Source: Candidatus Gastranaerophilales bacterium (lineage in GTDB: Bacteria; Cyanobacteriota; Vampirovibrionia; Gastranaerophilales; Gastranaerophilaceae). From it: a stretch of DNA of 64,000 nt. The notes below the pieces were generated by a model. That model worked only from the letters and a program-made list of their open reading frames with translations, searched no databases and was not told where the DNA came from. The position numbers and the translations under genes were made by a program. The DNA is taken from positions 36,965 to 100,964 of the forward strand of contig CALVBW010000014.1 of NCBI GenBank assembly GCA_944325945.1, in the 5' to 3' direction. Shown here one piece after another: positions 31,108 to 40,813 of this stretch. Positions within the stretch are counted from its first letter, which is position 1; each line of letters begins with the position of its first letter.

Positions 31108-32326
31108 CGGAAAAACTGTTTTGATAGGAATTACCGGCGGAATCGCCGCATATAAAATTTGTGAATTAATCCGTATGTTTAAGCGTCAAAACGCTAATGT
31201 ACGCGTAATTTGCACTCCTAACGCTTTGAATTTTGTGACAAAACTTACTTTGCAAAATCTTAGTCAAAATGAAGTAGGTATTGAAGAATTTGAAATTCCC
31301 GATTTTAAACCCGAACATATTTCTTATGCGGATGAAGCTGATATTATGGTTATTGCACCTGCTACCGCAAATACTATAGGCAAAATTGCAAACGGGATTT
31401 GTGATAACCTTTTGACATCGGTTGTAAGTGCTTTCAAAAAACCGATTTTGATTGCGCCGGCTATGAATTGTAACATGTGGCAAAACGGGATTATTCAGGA
31501 AAATATTGGAAAATTACGTAAATACGGTTATGAAATTTTAGAGCCGGAAACGGGTTTTCTCGCCTGCGGTACGGACGGTGTCGGGCGGCTTTGCAGTCTT
31601 GAGAAAATTTTTGAAAGAACGGTTGAAATACTTAATTCTAAAAAAAAACTGTCCGGTAAAAAAATAGTTATAACAGCAGGCGGCACAATTGAAAATATTG
31701 ATCCTGTCCGCTATATTTCAAATTATTCATCCGGCAAAATGGGACTTGCGCTTGCGGATGCGGCATTTAGTCAGGGTGCCGAGGTTGTTTTGATTACAAC
31801 CGTTGATGTAACACGAGGATATAAAGTGATAAAGGTTAAATCCGCACTTGATATGCAGCAGGCTGTTAATAGTGAATTTGATACGGCGGATAGTGTTATT
31901 ATGGCGGCGGCTGTTGCGGATTACAGAGCCAAAAATATTTCAAATCAAAAAATGAAAAAAACTTCCGCAGATGAAATTACTCTGGAGCTGGTCAAAAATC
32001 CTGATATTTTAAAAGAGATTTCAGCCCGCAAAACAACGCAAAAAGTCATTGGTTTTTGTGCGGAAAGCGAAAATTTAATCCAGAATGCAAAAGAAAAAAT
32101 TCAAAAAAAAGGCTGCGATTTTTTGATTGCGAATGATATTTCAAGAAGCGATATAGGTTTTTCAAGTGATTACAATGAAGTTGTAATTTTTGATAAAAAC
32201 GGTATGGTAAAAAGGCTTGAGAGAGCTGAAAAGACCAAAATTGCCGGACAGATTTTAGAGGTAATTTATGGACAAGAACTATTTGACGGAAAAAATAGAG
32301 AACTTTGCACCGCTCAGTCTCGCTGA
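31100..32326 (+). CDS. coaBC: Bifunctional phosphopantothenoylcysteine decarboxylase/synthetase
   Basis: The 408-residue two-domain enzyme of coenzyme A synthesis. The flavin-dependent decarboxylase (CoaC) half has GITGGIAAYKICELIRM, IAPATANTIGKIANGICDNL, PAMNCNMW and the substrate-recognition clamp GFLACGTDGVGRL. The synthetase (CoaB) half starts KKIVITAGGTIENIDPVRYI and includes AAAVADYRAKN. ATG 31100 has an AGGAG Shine-Dalgarno; a GTG two codons upstream is a less likely start. The 3' end overlaps the next gene by 59 bases. Confidence 0.93.
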   Translation: MLSGKTVLIGITGGIAAYKICELIRMFKRQNANVRVICTPNALNFVTKLTLQNLSQNEVGIEEFEIPDFKPEHISYADEADIMVIAPATANTIGKIANGICDNLLTSVVSAFKKPILIAPAMNCNMWQNGIIQENIGKLRKYGYEILEPETGFLACGTDGVGRLCSLEKIFERTVEILNSKKKLSGKKIVITAGGTIENIDPVRYISNYSSGKMGLALADAAFSQGAEVVLITTVDVTRGYKVIKVKSALDMQQAVNSEFDTADSVIMAAAVADYRAKNISNQKMKKTSADEITLELVKNPDILKEISARKTTQKVIGFCAESENLIQNAKEKIQKKGCDFLIANDISRSDIGFSSDYNEVVIFDKNGMVKRLERAEKTKIAGQILEVIYGQELFDGKNRELCTAQSR

Positions 32327-32963
32327 AGAGTGGGATGCCTCAGGCTGGATTGTTGATGTACCTGAAAAGCAGCAGGTGCAGAAAGTTATGATTTGCTTGA
32401 CTGTTACAGATGATGTGGTTCTTCAGGCAAAAAATCAAAATTGCGATATGATAGTTTCGCATCATCCGTTGTTTTTTGTGCCCTTAAAATACAAAGATAT
32501 TAATATTTACTGCGCGCACACAAATCTTGACCGCGCTCAGGGCGGGACAACTGATGAGCTTATTAAAATATTAGAGTTGAATAACTATGTGGTGAAGTTG
32601 AATGATGGCGGATTTGTAAGATATGTTGAATATCCGTTTGAGATTAGAAATTTTACCGGAATGTTATGCAGAATTTCTAAAAATATTCGTGTGGTAAATA
32701 ACAAAAATGCCTCTCAAATACATAAAATAGCATTTTGTTCTGGAAGCGGTGCGGAATTTATTCAAGAAGCGGTTGAAAATGGCGCGGATGCTTTTGTGAC
32801 AGGAGATATAAAATTCCATACAGCGATAGAATGTCCGATTGTTTTATTTGATATAGGACATTTTGAAAGTGAAATTCCTGTTCTGGGTGTTTTTGCAAAG
32901 CTTTTGTTTAGTGAGGTTCAGACGGTTTTTGCAAATGAAAGGAGTCCTTTTAAATCGGTCTGA
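32268..32963 (+). CDS. Nif3-like dinuclear metal-centre protein
   Basis: The 231-residue protein of the Nif3/YbgI (GTP cyclohydrolase I type 2 homologue) family. It has MIVSHHPLFF near residue 64 (metal ligands), YCAHTNLDRAQGGTTDELIK, AFCSGSGAEFI and the closing DIGHFESE metal-ligand motif. Biochemical function of the family is still unclear. It overlaps the 3' end of coaBC by 59 bases in another frame; an AGAGG Shine-Dalgarno inside coaBC supports the start. Confidence 0.85.
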   Translation: MDKNYLTEKIENFAPLSLAEEWDASGWIVDVPEKQQVQKVMICLTVTDDVVLQAKNQNCDMIVSHHPLFFVPLKYKDINIYCAHTNLDRAQGGTTDELIKILELNNYVVKLNDGGFVRYVEYPFEIRNFTGMLCRISKNIRVVNNKNASQIHKIAFCSGSGAEFIQEAVENGADAFVTGDIKFHTAIECPIVLFDIGHFESEIPVLGVFAKLLFSEVQTVFANERSPFKSV

Positions 32964-32967
32964 AATA

Positions 32968-32995
32968 TTGACAATGAAATTTTACCGGATAAAAT
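32968..32995 (+). promoter_or_regulatory. Promoter of tRNA-Gln
   Basis: TTGACA (32968-32973), 16 bases, TAAAAT (32990-32995), 17 bases before the mature tRNA 5' end. Confidence 0.6.
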
Positions 32996-33012
32996 AAAAA
33001 ATGTGACCATAT

Positions 33013-33084
33013 TGGGGCGTCGCCAAGTGGTAAGGCAGCTGGTTTTGGTCCAGCCATCCGGAGGTTCGAATCCTTCCGCCCCAG
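33013..33084 (+). tRNA. tRNA-Gln (anticodon TTG)
   Basis: The 72-base cloverleaf has the acceptor stem TGGGGCG / CGCCCCA with discriminator G, a D-arm with GCCAAGTGGTAAGGC, the anticodon stem CTGG / CCAG with the loop TTTTGGT (anticodon TTG), and the T-arm GGAGGTTCGAATCCTTCC. CCA is not encoded. A promoter precedes it and a terminator follows. Confidence 0.96.
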
Positions 33085-33097
33085 ATTTATATATATG

Positions 33098-33136
33098 AAG
33101 TCCCCGGAGGTATATTGCCGAAGGGGACTTTTATTT
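33098..33136 (+). terminator. Terminator after tRNA-Gln
   Basis: AAGTCCCC / GGGGACTT stem with a 17-base loop, followed by TTTTATTTT. Confidence 0.8.
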
Positions 33137-33400
33137 TGCGTTTTAGGAAATGTTTTTTATACTTTTTATTAATGATGTAATATATGAAATGTCGCAGTAT
33201 AAGTTAATATGCGCTATTGTTGCTTTGTGAATAAGAGTAAATAATTTTTAACATTTAATATTAATAAAAGTTATTTATGCTAACATGTTCTTGTGTTTTA
33301 TTAAACTTATTTTACATAATTAATAAAATGTAAAAATATATTGAAGAGATTATTTAATACATCGCGGTTTAATGAATACGACATATTTAAGAGGCATAGA
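33137..33400 (+). other. AT-rich region upstream of the polysaccharide operon
   Basis: No gene is visible in this region. It must hold the promoter of the operon starting at 33401, but no single -35/-10 pair stands out. An inverted repeat, TTTTACAT (33310-33317) and ATGTAAAA (33328-33335), could be an operator. A TTG codon at 33341 is in frame with the first glycosyltransferase, but ATG 33401 with AAGAGG is the better start. Confidence 0.4.
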
Positions 33401-34372
33401 ATGACGGAAAATCCATTATTAACTGTATTATTAATTACTTATAATCATGTTGATACTTTTGAAAAGGCAATTAATAGTGTTCTGTCTCAAAAAACAAGTT
33501 TTCCTTTTCGGATATTTGTTTTGGATGATGCGTCAACAGACGGCACCTCCGATTTGGTAAGGAAATATTCTTCTATGCCCGATGTAACCTGTATAATTCG
33601 TGATGAAAATATCGGCGGCAGATTAAATGTAATTGAAGGTCTTAAACTGGTCAATACAAAATATTATACTGTTTTGGAGACTGATGATTACTGGTCTGAT
33701 GAAAATAAGCTGCAAATGCAGGTTGATATTCTGGAAAATAATCCGGATTGTTCTTTTTGTGCACATAATACTCTGGTTAATTATCCTGAATTTGGAAAAA
33801 CAAAAGCTTATCTCAGTGTTCCGTCCGGAAAATTTTGTTTGCCGGAGAAAAAACTTACCGGTAAAAATTATATAGAGCCGCATACATCTTCAAGAGTCTA
33901 CAGAACAGAATGCCTGGATTTGGAAAATATAAAAGAGCCTCTTATTGCGACTTATGATATTGCAACTAATTTTTATTTCTTAACCAAAGGAAATTTGTAT
34001 TATATAGATAAGATTATGTCTGTTTATAATTATACCAACAAAGGCGTTTTTTCCGGAGTTTCGTCATATATGCAGCGGTATAAAAGTGCAGATGTAATCT
34101 ATAAATTGAATGCCGCATATAAGTTTAAATATAATAATCTTCTCGCAAGATTTTTCTCAAGAAGATTATTTCTTAATTATTTTGTTTATTTGAAACTTAA
34201 AATTACAAAAAATTCTTATAAATTGGATAAAATGTACAATAAAATTCTGACTGATTATTCGGCAAAATATCTGAATTCAAGAGAGAAAAAACCTATATAT
34301 CAATTGAATTTTCCATTGAATCGTAAAAGTTCTTTAGTGTTTGAAATCAGAAGGGAGAAAGACAGAGTATGA
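33401..34372 (+). CDS. Family 2 glycosyltransferase
   Basis: The 323-residue GT-A fold protein starts LLTVLLITYNHVDTFEKAIN; the nucleotide-binding DDASTDGTSDL and the metal-binding ETDDYW (DxD region) follow. It transfers a sugar from an activated donor onto a growing glycan. It is homologous to the second GT2 at 38587 in this operon, so they are paralogues with probably different acceptors. Start at ATG 33401 (AAGAGG Shine-Dalgarno). It overlaps rfbB by 4 bases and is the first gene of the polysaccharide operon. Confidence 0.88.
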   Translation: MTENPLLTVLLITYNHVDTFEKAINSVLSQKTSFPFRIFVLDDASTDGTSDLVRKYSSMPDVTCIIRDENIGGRLNVIEGLKLVNTKYYTVLETDDYWSDENKLQMQVDILENNPDCSFCAHNTLVNYPEFGKTKAYLSVPSGKFCLPEKKLTGKNYIEPHTSSRVYRTECLDLENIKEPLIATYDIATNFYFLTKGNLYYIDKIMSVYNYTNKGVFSGVSSYMQRYKSADVIYKLNAAYKFKYNNLLARFFSRRLFLNYFVYLKLKITKNSYKLDKMYNKILTDYSAKYLNSREKKPIYQLNFPLNRKSSLVFEIRREKDRV

Positions 34373-35352
34373 AAATGTTGGTAACCGGCGGCTGCGGGTT
34401 TATTGGCAGCTGTTTTGTAAGACATATTCTAAATAAATATCCTGATTATAAGGTAATAAATCTTGATGCATTGACATATTGCGGGAATTTGGAAAATCTG
34501 TCTGATATTGAGAGTAAACCGAATTATAAATTTGTACACGGGAATATTTGTGATAAAAAACTTGTTCGTGAACTTATTTCAGAGGTGGATTGTGTTATAA
34601 ATTTTGCGGCGGAATCGCATGTGGATAATTCAATTAAAACTCCTGAAATTTTTATTGAAACAAATGTTCAGGGCACTTTGAATTTGCTGCAGGCATCAAA
34701 AGAAATCGGTGTGGATAGATTTTTGCAGGTGTCTACAGATGAGGTTTACGGATCGTTGGGCAAAAACGGATATTTTTATGAAACAACACCGCTTTCGCCG
34801 AATAGTCCTTATTCAGCATCTAAAGCAAGTGCGGATTTATTGGTCAGAGCATATCATGAAACCTATGGTCTGCCTGTTTTAAATACAAGATGTTCAAATA
34901 ATTACGGACCCTATCAGTATCCCGAAAAACTTATACCGTTTTTTATTTCAAAACTTCTGAGAGGAGAAAAAGTACCGGTTTATGGTGACGGATTGAACGT
35001 ACGTGACTGGCTTTACGTATATGACCACTGTGAAGCTATTGATGTTGTTTTACATAAAGGGCGTGTTGGTGAGGTCTATAATATAGGCGGTCATAACGAA
35101 AAAACAAACCTTGAAATTACAAAAATAATTCTTGACGCTATGGGAAAAGATGAGTCATCAATTGAATTTGTTCAGGATAGGCTCGGGCATGACAGGCGTT
35201 ATGCAATATCTAATGATAAAATTACCGGTGAACTCGGATGGAAGCCGTCTTTGACTTTTGAAGAAGGAATTAAGCTTACTATTGACTGGTATTTGAATAA
35301 TCAGCAATGGATAAAACATCTTGAAGATAAAAGAAACGGGGTGCTTGTATGA
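34369..35352 (+). CDS. rfbB: dTDP-glucose 4,6-dehydratase
   Basis: The 327-residue extended short-chain dehydrogenase has the NAD-binding [10 protein letters not shown] at residues 6-15, [14 protein letters not shown], the [10 protein letters not shown] catalytic loop and [11 protein letters not shown] (YxxxK). It converts dTDP-glucose to dTDP-4-keto-6-deoxyglucose, the branch point for deoxy and amino sugars. RfbC and RfbD homologues for rhamnose are not in this operon; an aminotransferase follows, so an amino-dideoxy sugar is the likely product. Confidence 0.95.
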   Translation: MKMLVTGGCGFIGSCFVRHILNKYPDYKVINLDALTYCGNLENLSDIESKPNYKFVHGNICDKKLVRELISEVDCVINFAAESHVDNSIKTPEIFIETNVQGTLNLLQASKEIGVDRFLQVSTDEVYGSLGKNGYFYETTPLSPNSPYSASKASADLLVRAYHETYGLPVLNTRCSNNYGPYQYPEKLIPFFISKLLRGEKVPVYGDGLNVRDWLYVYDHCEAIDVVLHKGRVGEVYNIGGHNEKTNLEITKIILDAMGKDESSIEFVQDRLGHDRRYAISNDKITGELGWKPSLTFEEGIKLTIDWYLNNQQWIKHLEDKRNGVLV

Positions 35353-36221
35353 AAGGGATAATTTTAGCCGGAGGTTCAGGGACAAGATTATATCCGACGA
35401 CAATAGTTTCTTCAAAACAGCTTTTGCCCGTTTTTGATAAACCGATGATTTACTATCCGCTGTCTGTTCTTATGCTTGCCGGAATTCGTGATATACTTAT
35501 AATCACAACCCCGCAGGATCAGCATAATTTTCGTGAACTTTTAGGCGACGGTTCAAGATTCGGTGTAAGATTATCTTATAAAGTTCAAAATGCACCGAAC
35601 GGTTTGGCTGAGGCGTTTATAGTAGGTGAGGATTTTATTGGAAAAGATTGTGTAACACTGATTCTTGGCGATAATATTTTCTTTGGTCCAAGATTTTCCG
35701 GAACGTTAAAATATCGTACTAAATGTATTGAAAAACACGGCGGTGCTTGTATTTTTGCATATCCTGTAAAACATCCCGAAAGATTTGGGATTGTTGAATT
35801 TGACGAAAATGATACAATTTTGTCAATTGTAGAAAAACCAAAGGTGCCAAAATCAAATTATGCCGTAACAGGTCTTTATATTTACGATAATAAAGTTGTT
35901 GAGTATGCAAAAAATTTGAAGCCGTCTGAGCGCGGTGAATTAGAAATTACCGATATCAACAATATTTATTTAAAAAATAATGAATTAAGCATGGAAAAAC
36001 TCGGGAGAGGTTTTTCATGGCTGGATACAGGGACGCATCAGTCTTTATTGCAGGCCGGGCAGTATGTTCAGACAATTGAAGAAAATCAGGGGATTAAAAT
36101 TGCCTGCCTTGAAGAAGTTGCCTTTAGAATGAAATTTATGTCAAAGGCAAGAATTTTAGAGAGTATAAAAAATGTTAAAAACAATGAATATTACGATTAT
36201 GTAAGAAAGCTGGTAAAATGA
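35349..36221 (+). CDS. rfbA: Glucose-1-phosphate thymidylyltransferase
   Basis: The 290-residue nucleotidyltransferase has [13 protein letters not shown] near the start, the [20 protein letters not shown] motif, LGDNIFFG and [20 protein letters not shown]. It makes dTDP-glucose from dTTP and glucose-1-phosphate, the substrate for the RfbB just upstream. It overlaps rfbB and the aminotransferase gene by 4 bases each, so the three are co-translated. Confidence 0.96.
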   Translation: MKGIILAGGSGTRLYPTTIVSSKQLLPVFDKPMIYYPLSVLMLAGIRDILIITTPQDQHNFRELLGDGSRFGVRLSYKVQNAPNGLAEAFIVGEDFIGKDCVTLILGDNIFFGPRFSGTLKYRTKCIEKHGGACIFAYPVKHPERFGIVEFDENDTILSIVEKPKVPKSNYAVTGLYIYDNKVVEYAKNLKPSERGELEITDINNIYLKNNELSMEKLGRGFSWLDTGTHQSLLQAGQYVQTIEENQGIKIACLEEVAFRMKFMSKARILESIKNVKNNEYYDYVRKLVK

Positions 36222-37312
36222 CAACTGATATAAAAGAAAAAATTTTTGTAACTAAGCCGTATCTTCCGCCAAAAGAAGAATACTATGCATATGTTGATAA
36301 GATATACGAAACCGGACACCTGACTAATGAAGGTCCGCTGGTAAAAGAGCTTGAAAAGAAACTTGCGGATTATTTGGAGGTTGAGAATTTTCAGTACGTA
36401 ACAAACGGCACTATAGCGCTTCAGTTTGCCCTAAAAGCGTTCGGTATTGAAGATGGTGAAATTATCACAACGCCGTTTTCTTATGTCGCAACCGCATCAT
36501 CAATTTTGTGGGAAAGATGTACTCCCGTATTTGTTGATATTGAACCGGATAATTTTACAATTGACGTTACTAAAATCGAGGCTGCAATTACTGAAAAAAC
36601 AAAAGCAATAATGCCTGTTCATGTATTCGGTTATGCATGTGACGTTGAAGGAATACAAAAAATAGCAGATAAATATAATCTTAAAGTAATATATGATGCT
36701 GCACATGCGTTTGGCTCTCAATATAAAGGGAAATCTCTTCTTTCATACGGTGATGTTTCAACTTTGAGTTTTCATGCTACAAAATTATTTCATACTATAG
36801 AAGGTGGGGCATGTATTGTTAAAGATAAAGAAGTAGCAAATAAGTTAGCACTTATTAAAAAATTTGGACATATTGGAGATGAGCATTATTGCCTTGGAAT
36901 TAACGGGAAACAGTCGGAATTTCATGCAGCTATGGGATTGGCAAATTTTGTACATATACCGGAAATTTTAGCCAAAAGAAAAGAGATTATTGAACTTTAT
37001 GATGAGCAGTTGAATAAATATGTTGTCAGACCACATGCACAAAAAGATTTGATATATAACTATGCTTATTATCCTGTTTTATTTAAATCGGAAAATGAAT
37101 TATTAAAGGTCTTTGAAAATTTGAATAAACATGGTATATATCCGAGGAGATATTTTTATCCGAGCTTGAACACTTTATCATATTTGAAAAATCAACAATT
37201 TTGTCCAATATCTGAGAATATTAGTTCAAGGATTACCTGTTTGCCGTTATTTGTTGATTTAAATGTTGAAGAGGTCTATTTTATCTCAAAAGAAATAAAG
37301 GAGGCGTTATGA
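36218..37312 (+). CDS. DegT/DnrJ/EryC1/StrS-family sugar aminotransferase
   Basis: The 364-residue PLP enzyme contains the family's [39 protein letters not shown], the PLP-lysine motif [17 protein letters not shown] and [20 protein letters not shown]. It would transaminate the 4-keto (or an isomerised 3-keto) group of dTDP-4-keto-6-deoxyglucose. No ketoisomerase is nearby, which favours a 4-amino product such as dTDP-Qui4N (inference). Overlaps on both sides. Confidence 0.88.
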   Translation: MTTDIKEKIFVTKPYLPPKEEYYAYVDKIYETGHLTNEGPLVKELEKKLADYLEVENFQYVTNGTIALQFALKAFGIEDGEIITTPFSYVATASSILWERCTPVFVDIEPDNFTIDVTKIEAAITEKTKAIMPVHVFGYACDVEGIQKIADKYNLKVIYDAAHAFGSQYKGKSLLSYGDVSTLSFHATKLFHTIEGGACIVKDKEVANKLALIKKFGHIGDEHYCLGINGKQSEFHAAMGLANFVHIPEILAKRKEIIELYDEQLNKYVVRPHAQKDLIYNYAYYPVLFKSENELLKVFENLNKHGIYPRRYFYPSLNTLSYLKNQQFCPISENISSRITCLPLFVDLNVEEVYFISKEIKEAL

Positions 37313-38028
37313 AAAAAATAGCCATAATGCAGCCATATCTTTTCCCGTATATTGGTTATTGGCAGTTAATTAATGCAGTTGATGAATTTGTATTGTTTGA
37401 TGATGTGAATTTTATCATGCGTGGGTATATAAACAGAAATAATATTTTATTGAATGGACAGGCTCATTTATTTACTATTCCACTTGATAAGCCGTCCCAA
37501 AATAAATTAATTAATGAGGTTAGTTTAAAATTTGATGAATATGAAAAGAATAAATTCTTGAAAATGTTGCAATGTGCATATAAAAAGGCACCTTATTTTG
37601 AGTTTGTTTATCCTTTATTGGAAAAAGTTGCTAACTACGATGAAATTAATCTCAGTAAATATATAAAATATAGTATTATTAATGTTTTGAGTTATTTAGG
37701 TATAAAAAGGTTTATTAGATGCTCATCTGATATCCAAAAAGATAATTCCTTGAAAGCTCAGGATAAAATAATTGATATTTGTAAAAAAGAAAATGCCAAT
37801 ATATATATTAACGCGATAGGCGGGCAAGCATTATACAGCAATGATGATTTTATGAATAATAATTTAGTTTTGAAATTCATAAAAATGGACGAAATTAGTT
37901 ATAAACAATTTAAAAATAATTTCGTTCCTAATTTGTCAATAATTGATGTTTTGATGTTTAATTCTGTTGAAGATGTTAATAATATGTTAAATAAGTATGC
38001 TTTAATAACAAATATGGAGAGTGTTTAG
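37309..38028 (+). CDS. WbqC-family protein
   Basis: The 239-residue protein starts [20 protein letters not shown] and has VDEFVLFDDVNFIMRGYINR, both hallmarks of the WbqC family found in many O-antigen and capsule loci. The biochemical function is not established; it often accompanies amino-sugar acylation genes. It overlaps the aminotransferase gene by 4 bases. From here to about 45160 the DNA is visibly more AT-rich than the rfb genes. Confidence 0.85.
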   Translation: MKKIAIMQPYLFPYIGYWQLINAVDEFVLFDDVNFIMRGYINRNNILLNGQAHLFTIPLDKPSQNKLINEVSLKFDEYEKNKFLKMLQCAYKKAPYFEFVYPLLEKVANYDEINLSKYIKYSIINVLSYLGIKRFIRCSSDIQKDNSLKAQDKIIDICKKENANIYINAIGGQALYSNDDFMNNNLVLKFIKMDEISYKQFKNNFVPNLSIIDVLMFNSVEDVNNMLNKYALITNMESV

Positions 38029-38594
38029 TGTTTTTATCAGAAAAGGATATAGAAAAAATAGGATTTAAGTCAGTTGGTGAAAATGTTTTAATTAGTGATA
38101 AGGCCGTATTTTACAGACCTGAAAGAATAAGTATTGGAAATAACGTTAGAATAGATGATTTTTGTGTTTTAGCTAATAATATAAAATTGCATAATTATAT
38201 CCATATAGCAATGGGTTCATATTTGTTATCTGGTCCAAATTCGTTGATTGAAATGTGCGATTTTTCAGGTCTTGCTTATCAAACAATGCTTATTACATGT
38301 GCGGATGATTATTATGGTGATTATATGACAAATCCCACTATACCTGATAAATACAGAAAGATCACAGAGGGGTCAATAAAATTGAATAAACATTGTCTTA
38401 TTGGTGCAGGTTCTAAAGTAATGCCTGGTGTGGAAATAGGAGAAGGTACATCTATAGGTGCTATGAGTTTAGTTTTAAAATCAACTCAGCCGTGGAAACT
38501 TTATTTTGGAATTCCTGCGAGACCGATTGCAGATAGACAGAAACATGTTTTGGATTTGGAAGTCAAATTGTTAGATGAGGTTAAAAATGGATAA
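38028..38594 (+). CDS. Hexapeptide-repeat acyltransferase
   Basis: The 188-residue left-handed beta-helix protein starts at GTG 38028, with a GGAGAG Shine-Dalgarno 8 bases upstream; the stop of WbqC overlaps by one base. Repeats include ISIGNNVRIDDFCVLANNIK and IGAGSKVMPGVEIGEGTSIG, with the closing IPARPIADR typical of sugar O- or N-acyltransferases. Between an aminotransferase and an ACP gene, it is the best candidate to acylate the amino group of the sugar nucleotide; the donor may be acyl-ACP (inference). Confidence 0.82.
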   Translation: MFLSEKDIEKIGFKSVGENVLISDKAVFYRPERISIGNNVRIDDFCVLANNIKLHNYIHIAMGSYLLSGPNSLIEMCDFSGLAYQTMLITCADDYYGDYMTNPTIPDKYRKITEGSIKLNKHCLIGAGSKVMPGVEIGEGTSIGAMSLVLKSTQPWKLYFGIPARPIADRQKHVLDLEVKLLDEVKNG

Positions 38595-39594
38595 TCATTT
38601 TATATGTACAGTATTATTAATTACTTATAATCAAAAAGATTCAATAGAAAAAGCCTTACAATCAGTACTTGCTCAAAAAACAAACTATAAGTATAAGATT
38701 CATATATTTGATGATTGCTCAACAGATGGAACTGATGAAATTATAATGGAATATCATAAGAAATATCCTGATATTATAATACCATTTATTGCTAGTAAAA
38801 ACAGAGGTTCGTCTGATAATTTTTGGGCTGCATATAAATCTGTTGATACAAAATATTGTGCAATTTTAGAGGGTGATGACTATTGGTGTGATGCTGAAAA
38901 ATTAGAGGCTCAAATTATTGCATTGGAAGAACATCAGAATTGTTCAAGTTGTGCTGCAAATACACTTATTCAAAATATAGGTGATAAAAATGACGTTGTT
39001 GAAAGTGGCGAATTGATGGTTAGTGAAAAATTAATTAAAGAAAATAATATATTTAACCATGAATTTTTAAGGAAAAAATATTGCGGTTTTATAAACCATT
39101 TATCTTCAAGGATGATTAATATGAGTTTAGTAGATTTAAATGAAATCAAAGATCAAGAATCCTTTTGTTATGACAATGCTCAATTTTTTTATCTTTTGAC
39201 TAAAGGTCCAATATATATGCTGAATAGAGTCGTTTCGGTTCGAAGAATGACTGGTAGAGGAGTATTTTCAAGTGTAAATGCAATTAAAAAAATACGTATG
39301 TTAATAAATGTTTTGGTAGAAGTCAACAAACAGACTAATTACCAGGTTGAAGATATTATATATGAACATTTACAAAATTATATGGGTTATTTTTTATTTA
39401 TTGCTAATTTTTTAGATAAGGATAAAATTGTAAGCAGTATTCCAATTTTAAGAGATATGCAAATTTTGAGAAGTTTATATTATATATCTTCATTTAAAGA
39501 TTTTAAACGTTATATTTTCCCAAGGATTTTTTTAGATCTTTGTGATATCCCCAGAGATATTGTAAGAATAATTAAAAAAAGGAGGCAGTTATGA
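38587..39594 (+). CDS. Family 2 glycosyltransferase
   Basis: The 335-residue GT-A enzyme starts FICTVLLITYNQKDSIEKAL; DDCSTDGTDEI and EGDDYWCDAEKL provide the donor and metal sites. It is clearly related along its length to the GT2 at 33401. The C-terminal third is helical. ATG 38587 with GAGG is preferred over ATG 38575, which would overlap the upstream gene more. It is followed directly (4-base overlap) by the ACP gene. Confidence 0.87.
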   Translation: MDNHFICTVLLITYNQKDSIEKALQSVLAQKTNYKYKIHIFDDCSTDGTDEIIMEYHKKYPDIIIPFIASKNRGSSDNFWAAYKSVDTKYCAILEGDDYWCDAEKLEAQIIALEEHQNCSSCAANTLIQNIGDKNDVVESGELMVSEKLIKENNIFNHEFLRKKYCGFINHLSSRMINMSLVDLNEIKDQESFCYDNAQFFYLLTKGPIYMLNRVVSVRRMTGRGVFSSVNAIKKIRMLINVLVEVNKQTNYQVEDIIYEHLQNYMGYFLFIANFLDKDKIVSSIPILRDMQILRSLYYISSFKDFKRYIFPRIFLDLCDIPRDIVRIIKKRRQL

Positions 39595-39821
39595 ATATAG
39601 AAGATAAAGTGGTTGATATTATGTCAACAATATTTCAACATGAATTTATTTTGGATGAAGAAATAAATATTGATAGTGTTGAAGAATGGGATTCAATAAA
39701 TCATTTGGAATTAATTGTAACATTGGAAGAAGAATTCGGAATAAAAATTCCTCATGATATTGCCGTGAACTTGCACTCTAAAAGTCAGATAGTACAAGCT
39801 ATAAAGGATCTTAAAAAATGA
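39591..39821 (+). CDS. Acyl carrier protein
   Basis: The 76-residue acidic helical protein has the phosphopantetheine attachment site at S35 in EEWDSINHLELIVTLEEEFG. It is not the fatty-acid AcpP type (no DSL; DSI instead) and lies inside a polysaccharide operon, so it is a specialised carrier. With the FkbH-like protein two genes downstream, it probably carries a small hydroxyacyl group such as glyceryl; the methyltransferase and acyltransferase would be the users (inference). Confidence 0.87.
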   Translation: MNIEDKVVDIMSTIFQHEFILDEEINIDSVEEWDSINHLELIVTLEEEFGIKIPHDIAVNLHSKSQIVQAIKDLKK

Positions 39822-40813
39822 AGTTAATGGCTAAATCTCAGGAAATAAGTAATCTTTTAAATGAAATTTCTTATACCCAGGATATGATTCGTTATAATGA
39901 TATTTTGTTTTATATGGAAAATTCTAATTTCTATAATAATTTTGCAATTAAATTAAATAATAGAAATTTTAAAGAAGAGTACTTAAAACTTGTTAAAAAT
40001 CTTGATGATGAGAGTATAGACCTTGTGAACGAAATAATCTCACGCGCCCAAAAATATGCTAATGGCAAAAGAGCGTATAGTGTGTCAAATGAAGTTAAAG
40101 AAAAAATAATAAATACAAAATTATTTTGGGCAAATATGGTAAAGCTGGACAAAGAATTATGGGTGTATAAAAAATATTTCCTGCCGACGGATGTTATTCC
40201 GTGTTCTTCGCTTTATTATGAACATTTTATACCATTCTTGAAGCATAAAGACAAATTAAAAAACAAATCAATGATTGATGCAGGCGCTTATATAGGAGAT
40301 TCGGCATTAGTTTTGTCTAAATATACAAATGAGACGGTTTATAGTTTTGAACCATTAAATAATTTAGCTGTGATGTTTACTAAAACTATGGAGTTAAATA
40401 ATATTAAAAATGTTAAATTAATAGAAGAAGCACTTGGCAATAAAATCGGTGAAGGTATTATGATTGAAGATGGACTTTATTCTATAGTTGATGACAAGTG
40501 TAATACTGCTAAAAAAAAGGATGTTATAAAGATTAACACGATTGACAATTTTGTTTTAACGAATAATTTATCAATCGGACTTATAAAAACAGATGTGGAA
40601 GGTTTAGAAAAGGAACTGCTTGAAGGCGCAATAAATACTATTAAAACACAAAGACCGACTCTTTTGATAAGTATTTATCATTCTTTTGAAGATTTCTTCG
40701 GGATTAAGCCAATGATTGAAGATCTTAATCTTGGCTATAAATTTAAAGTAAGGAAACCATTTGATCAGCCTATATGTGCTGATACGATATTATTAGCTGA
40801 GGTGGATGAATAA
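39818..40813 (+). CDS. FkbM-family methyltransferase
   Basis: In the 331-residue protein, residues about 145-320 form a SAM-dependent methyltransferase of the FkbM type: MIDAGAYIGDSALVLSKY as SAM loop, YSFEPLNNLAVMF, and IGLIKTDVEGLEKELLEGA. The first 140 residues are a helical N-terminal extension. FkbM proteins O-methylate hydroxyls, in polyketide extender units on ACP or in sugars. Its place between ACP and FkbH-like genes resembles the FkbH-FkbM pairing of methoxymalonyl-ACP synthesis. Confidence 0.82.
   Translation: MKLMAKSQEISNLLNEISYTQDMIRYNDILFYMENSNFYNNFAIKLNNRNFKEEYLKLVKNLDDESIDLVNEIISRAQKYANGKRAYSVSNEVKEKIINTKLFWANMVKLDKELWVYKKYFLPTDVIPCSSLYYEHFIPFLKHKDKLKNKSMIDAGAYIGDSALVLSKYTNETVYSFEPLNNLAVMFTKTMELNNIKNVKLIEEALGNKIGEGIMIEDGLYSIVDDKCNTAKKKDVIKINTIDNFVLTNNLSIGLIKTDVEGLEKELLEGAINTIKTQRPTLLISIYHSFEDFFGIKPMIEDLNLGYKFKVRKPFDQPICADTILLAEVDE

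Noticed and set aside
33310..33335. TTTTACAT/ATGTAAAA inverted repeat as a defined operator
   Set aside because: An 8-bp arm in very AT-rich DNA can arise by chance and no regulator gene is adjacent; kept only as a remark.
34369..36221. Complete dTDP-rhamnose pathway
   Set aside because: rfbC and rfbD homologues are not present in the operon; an aminotransferase follows instead.
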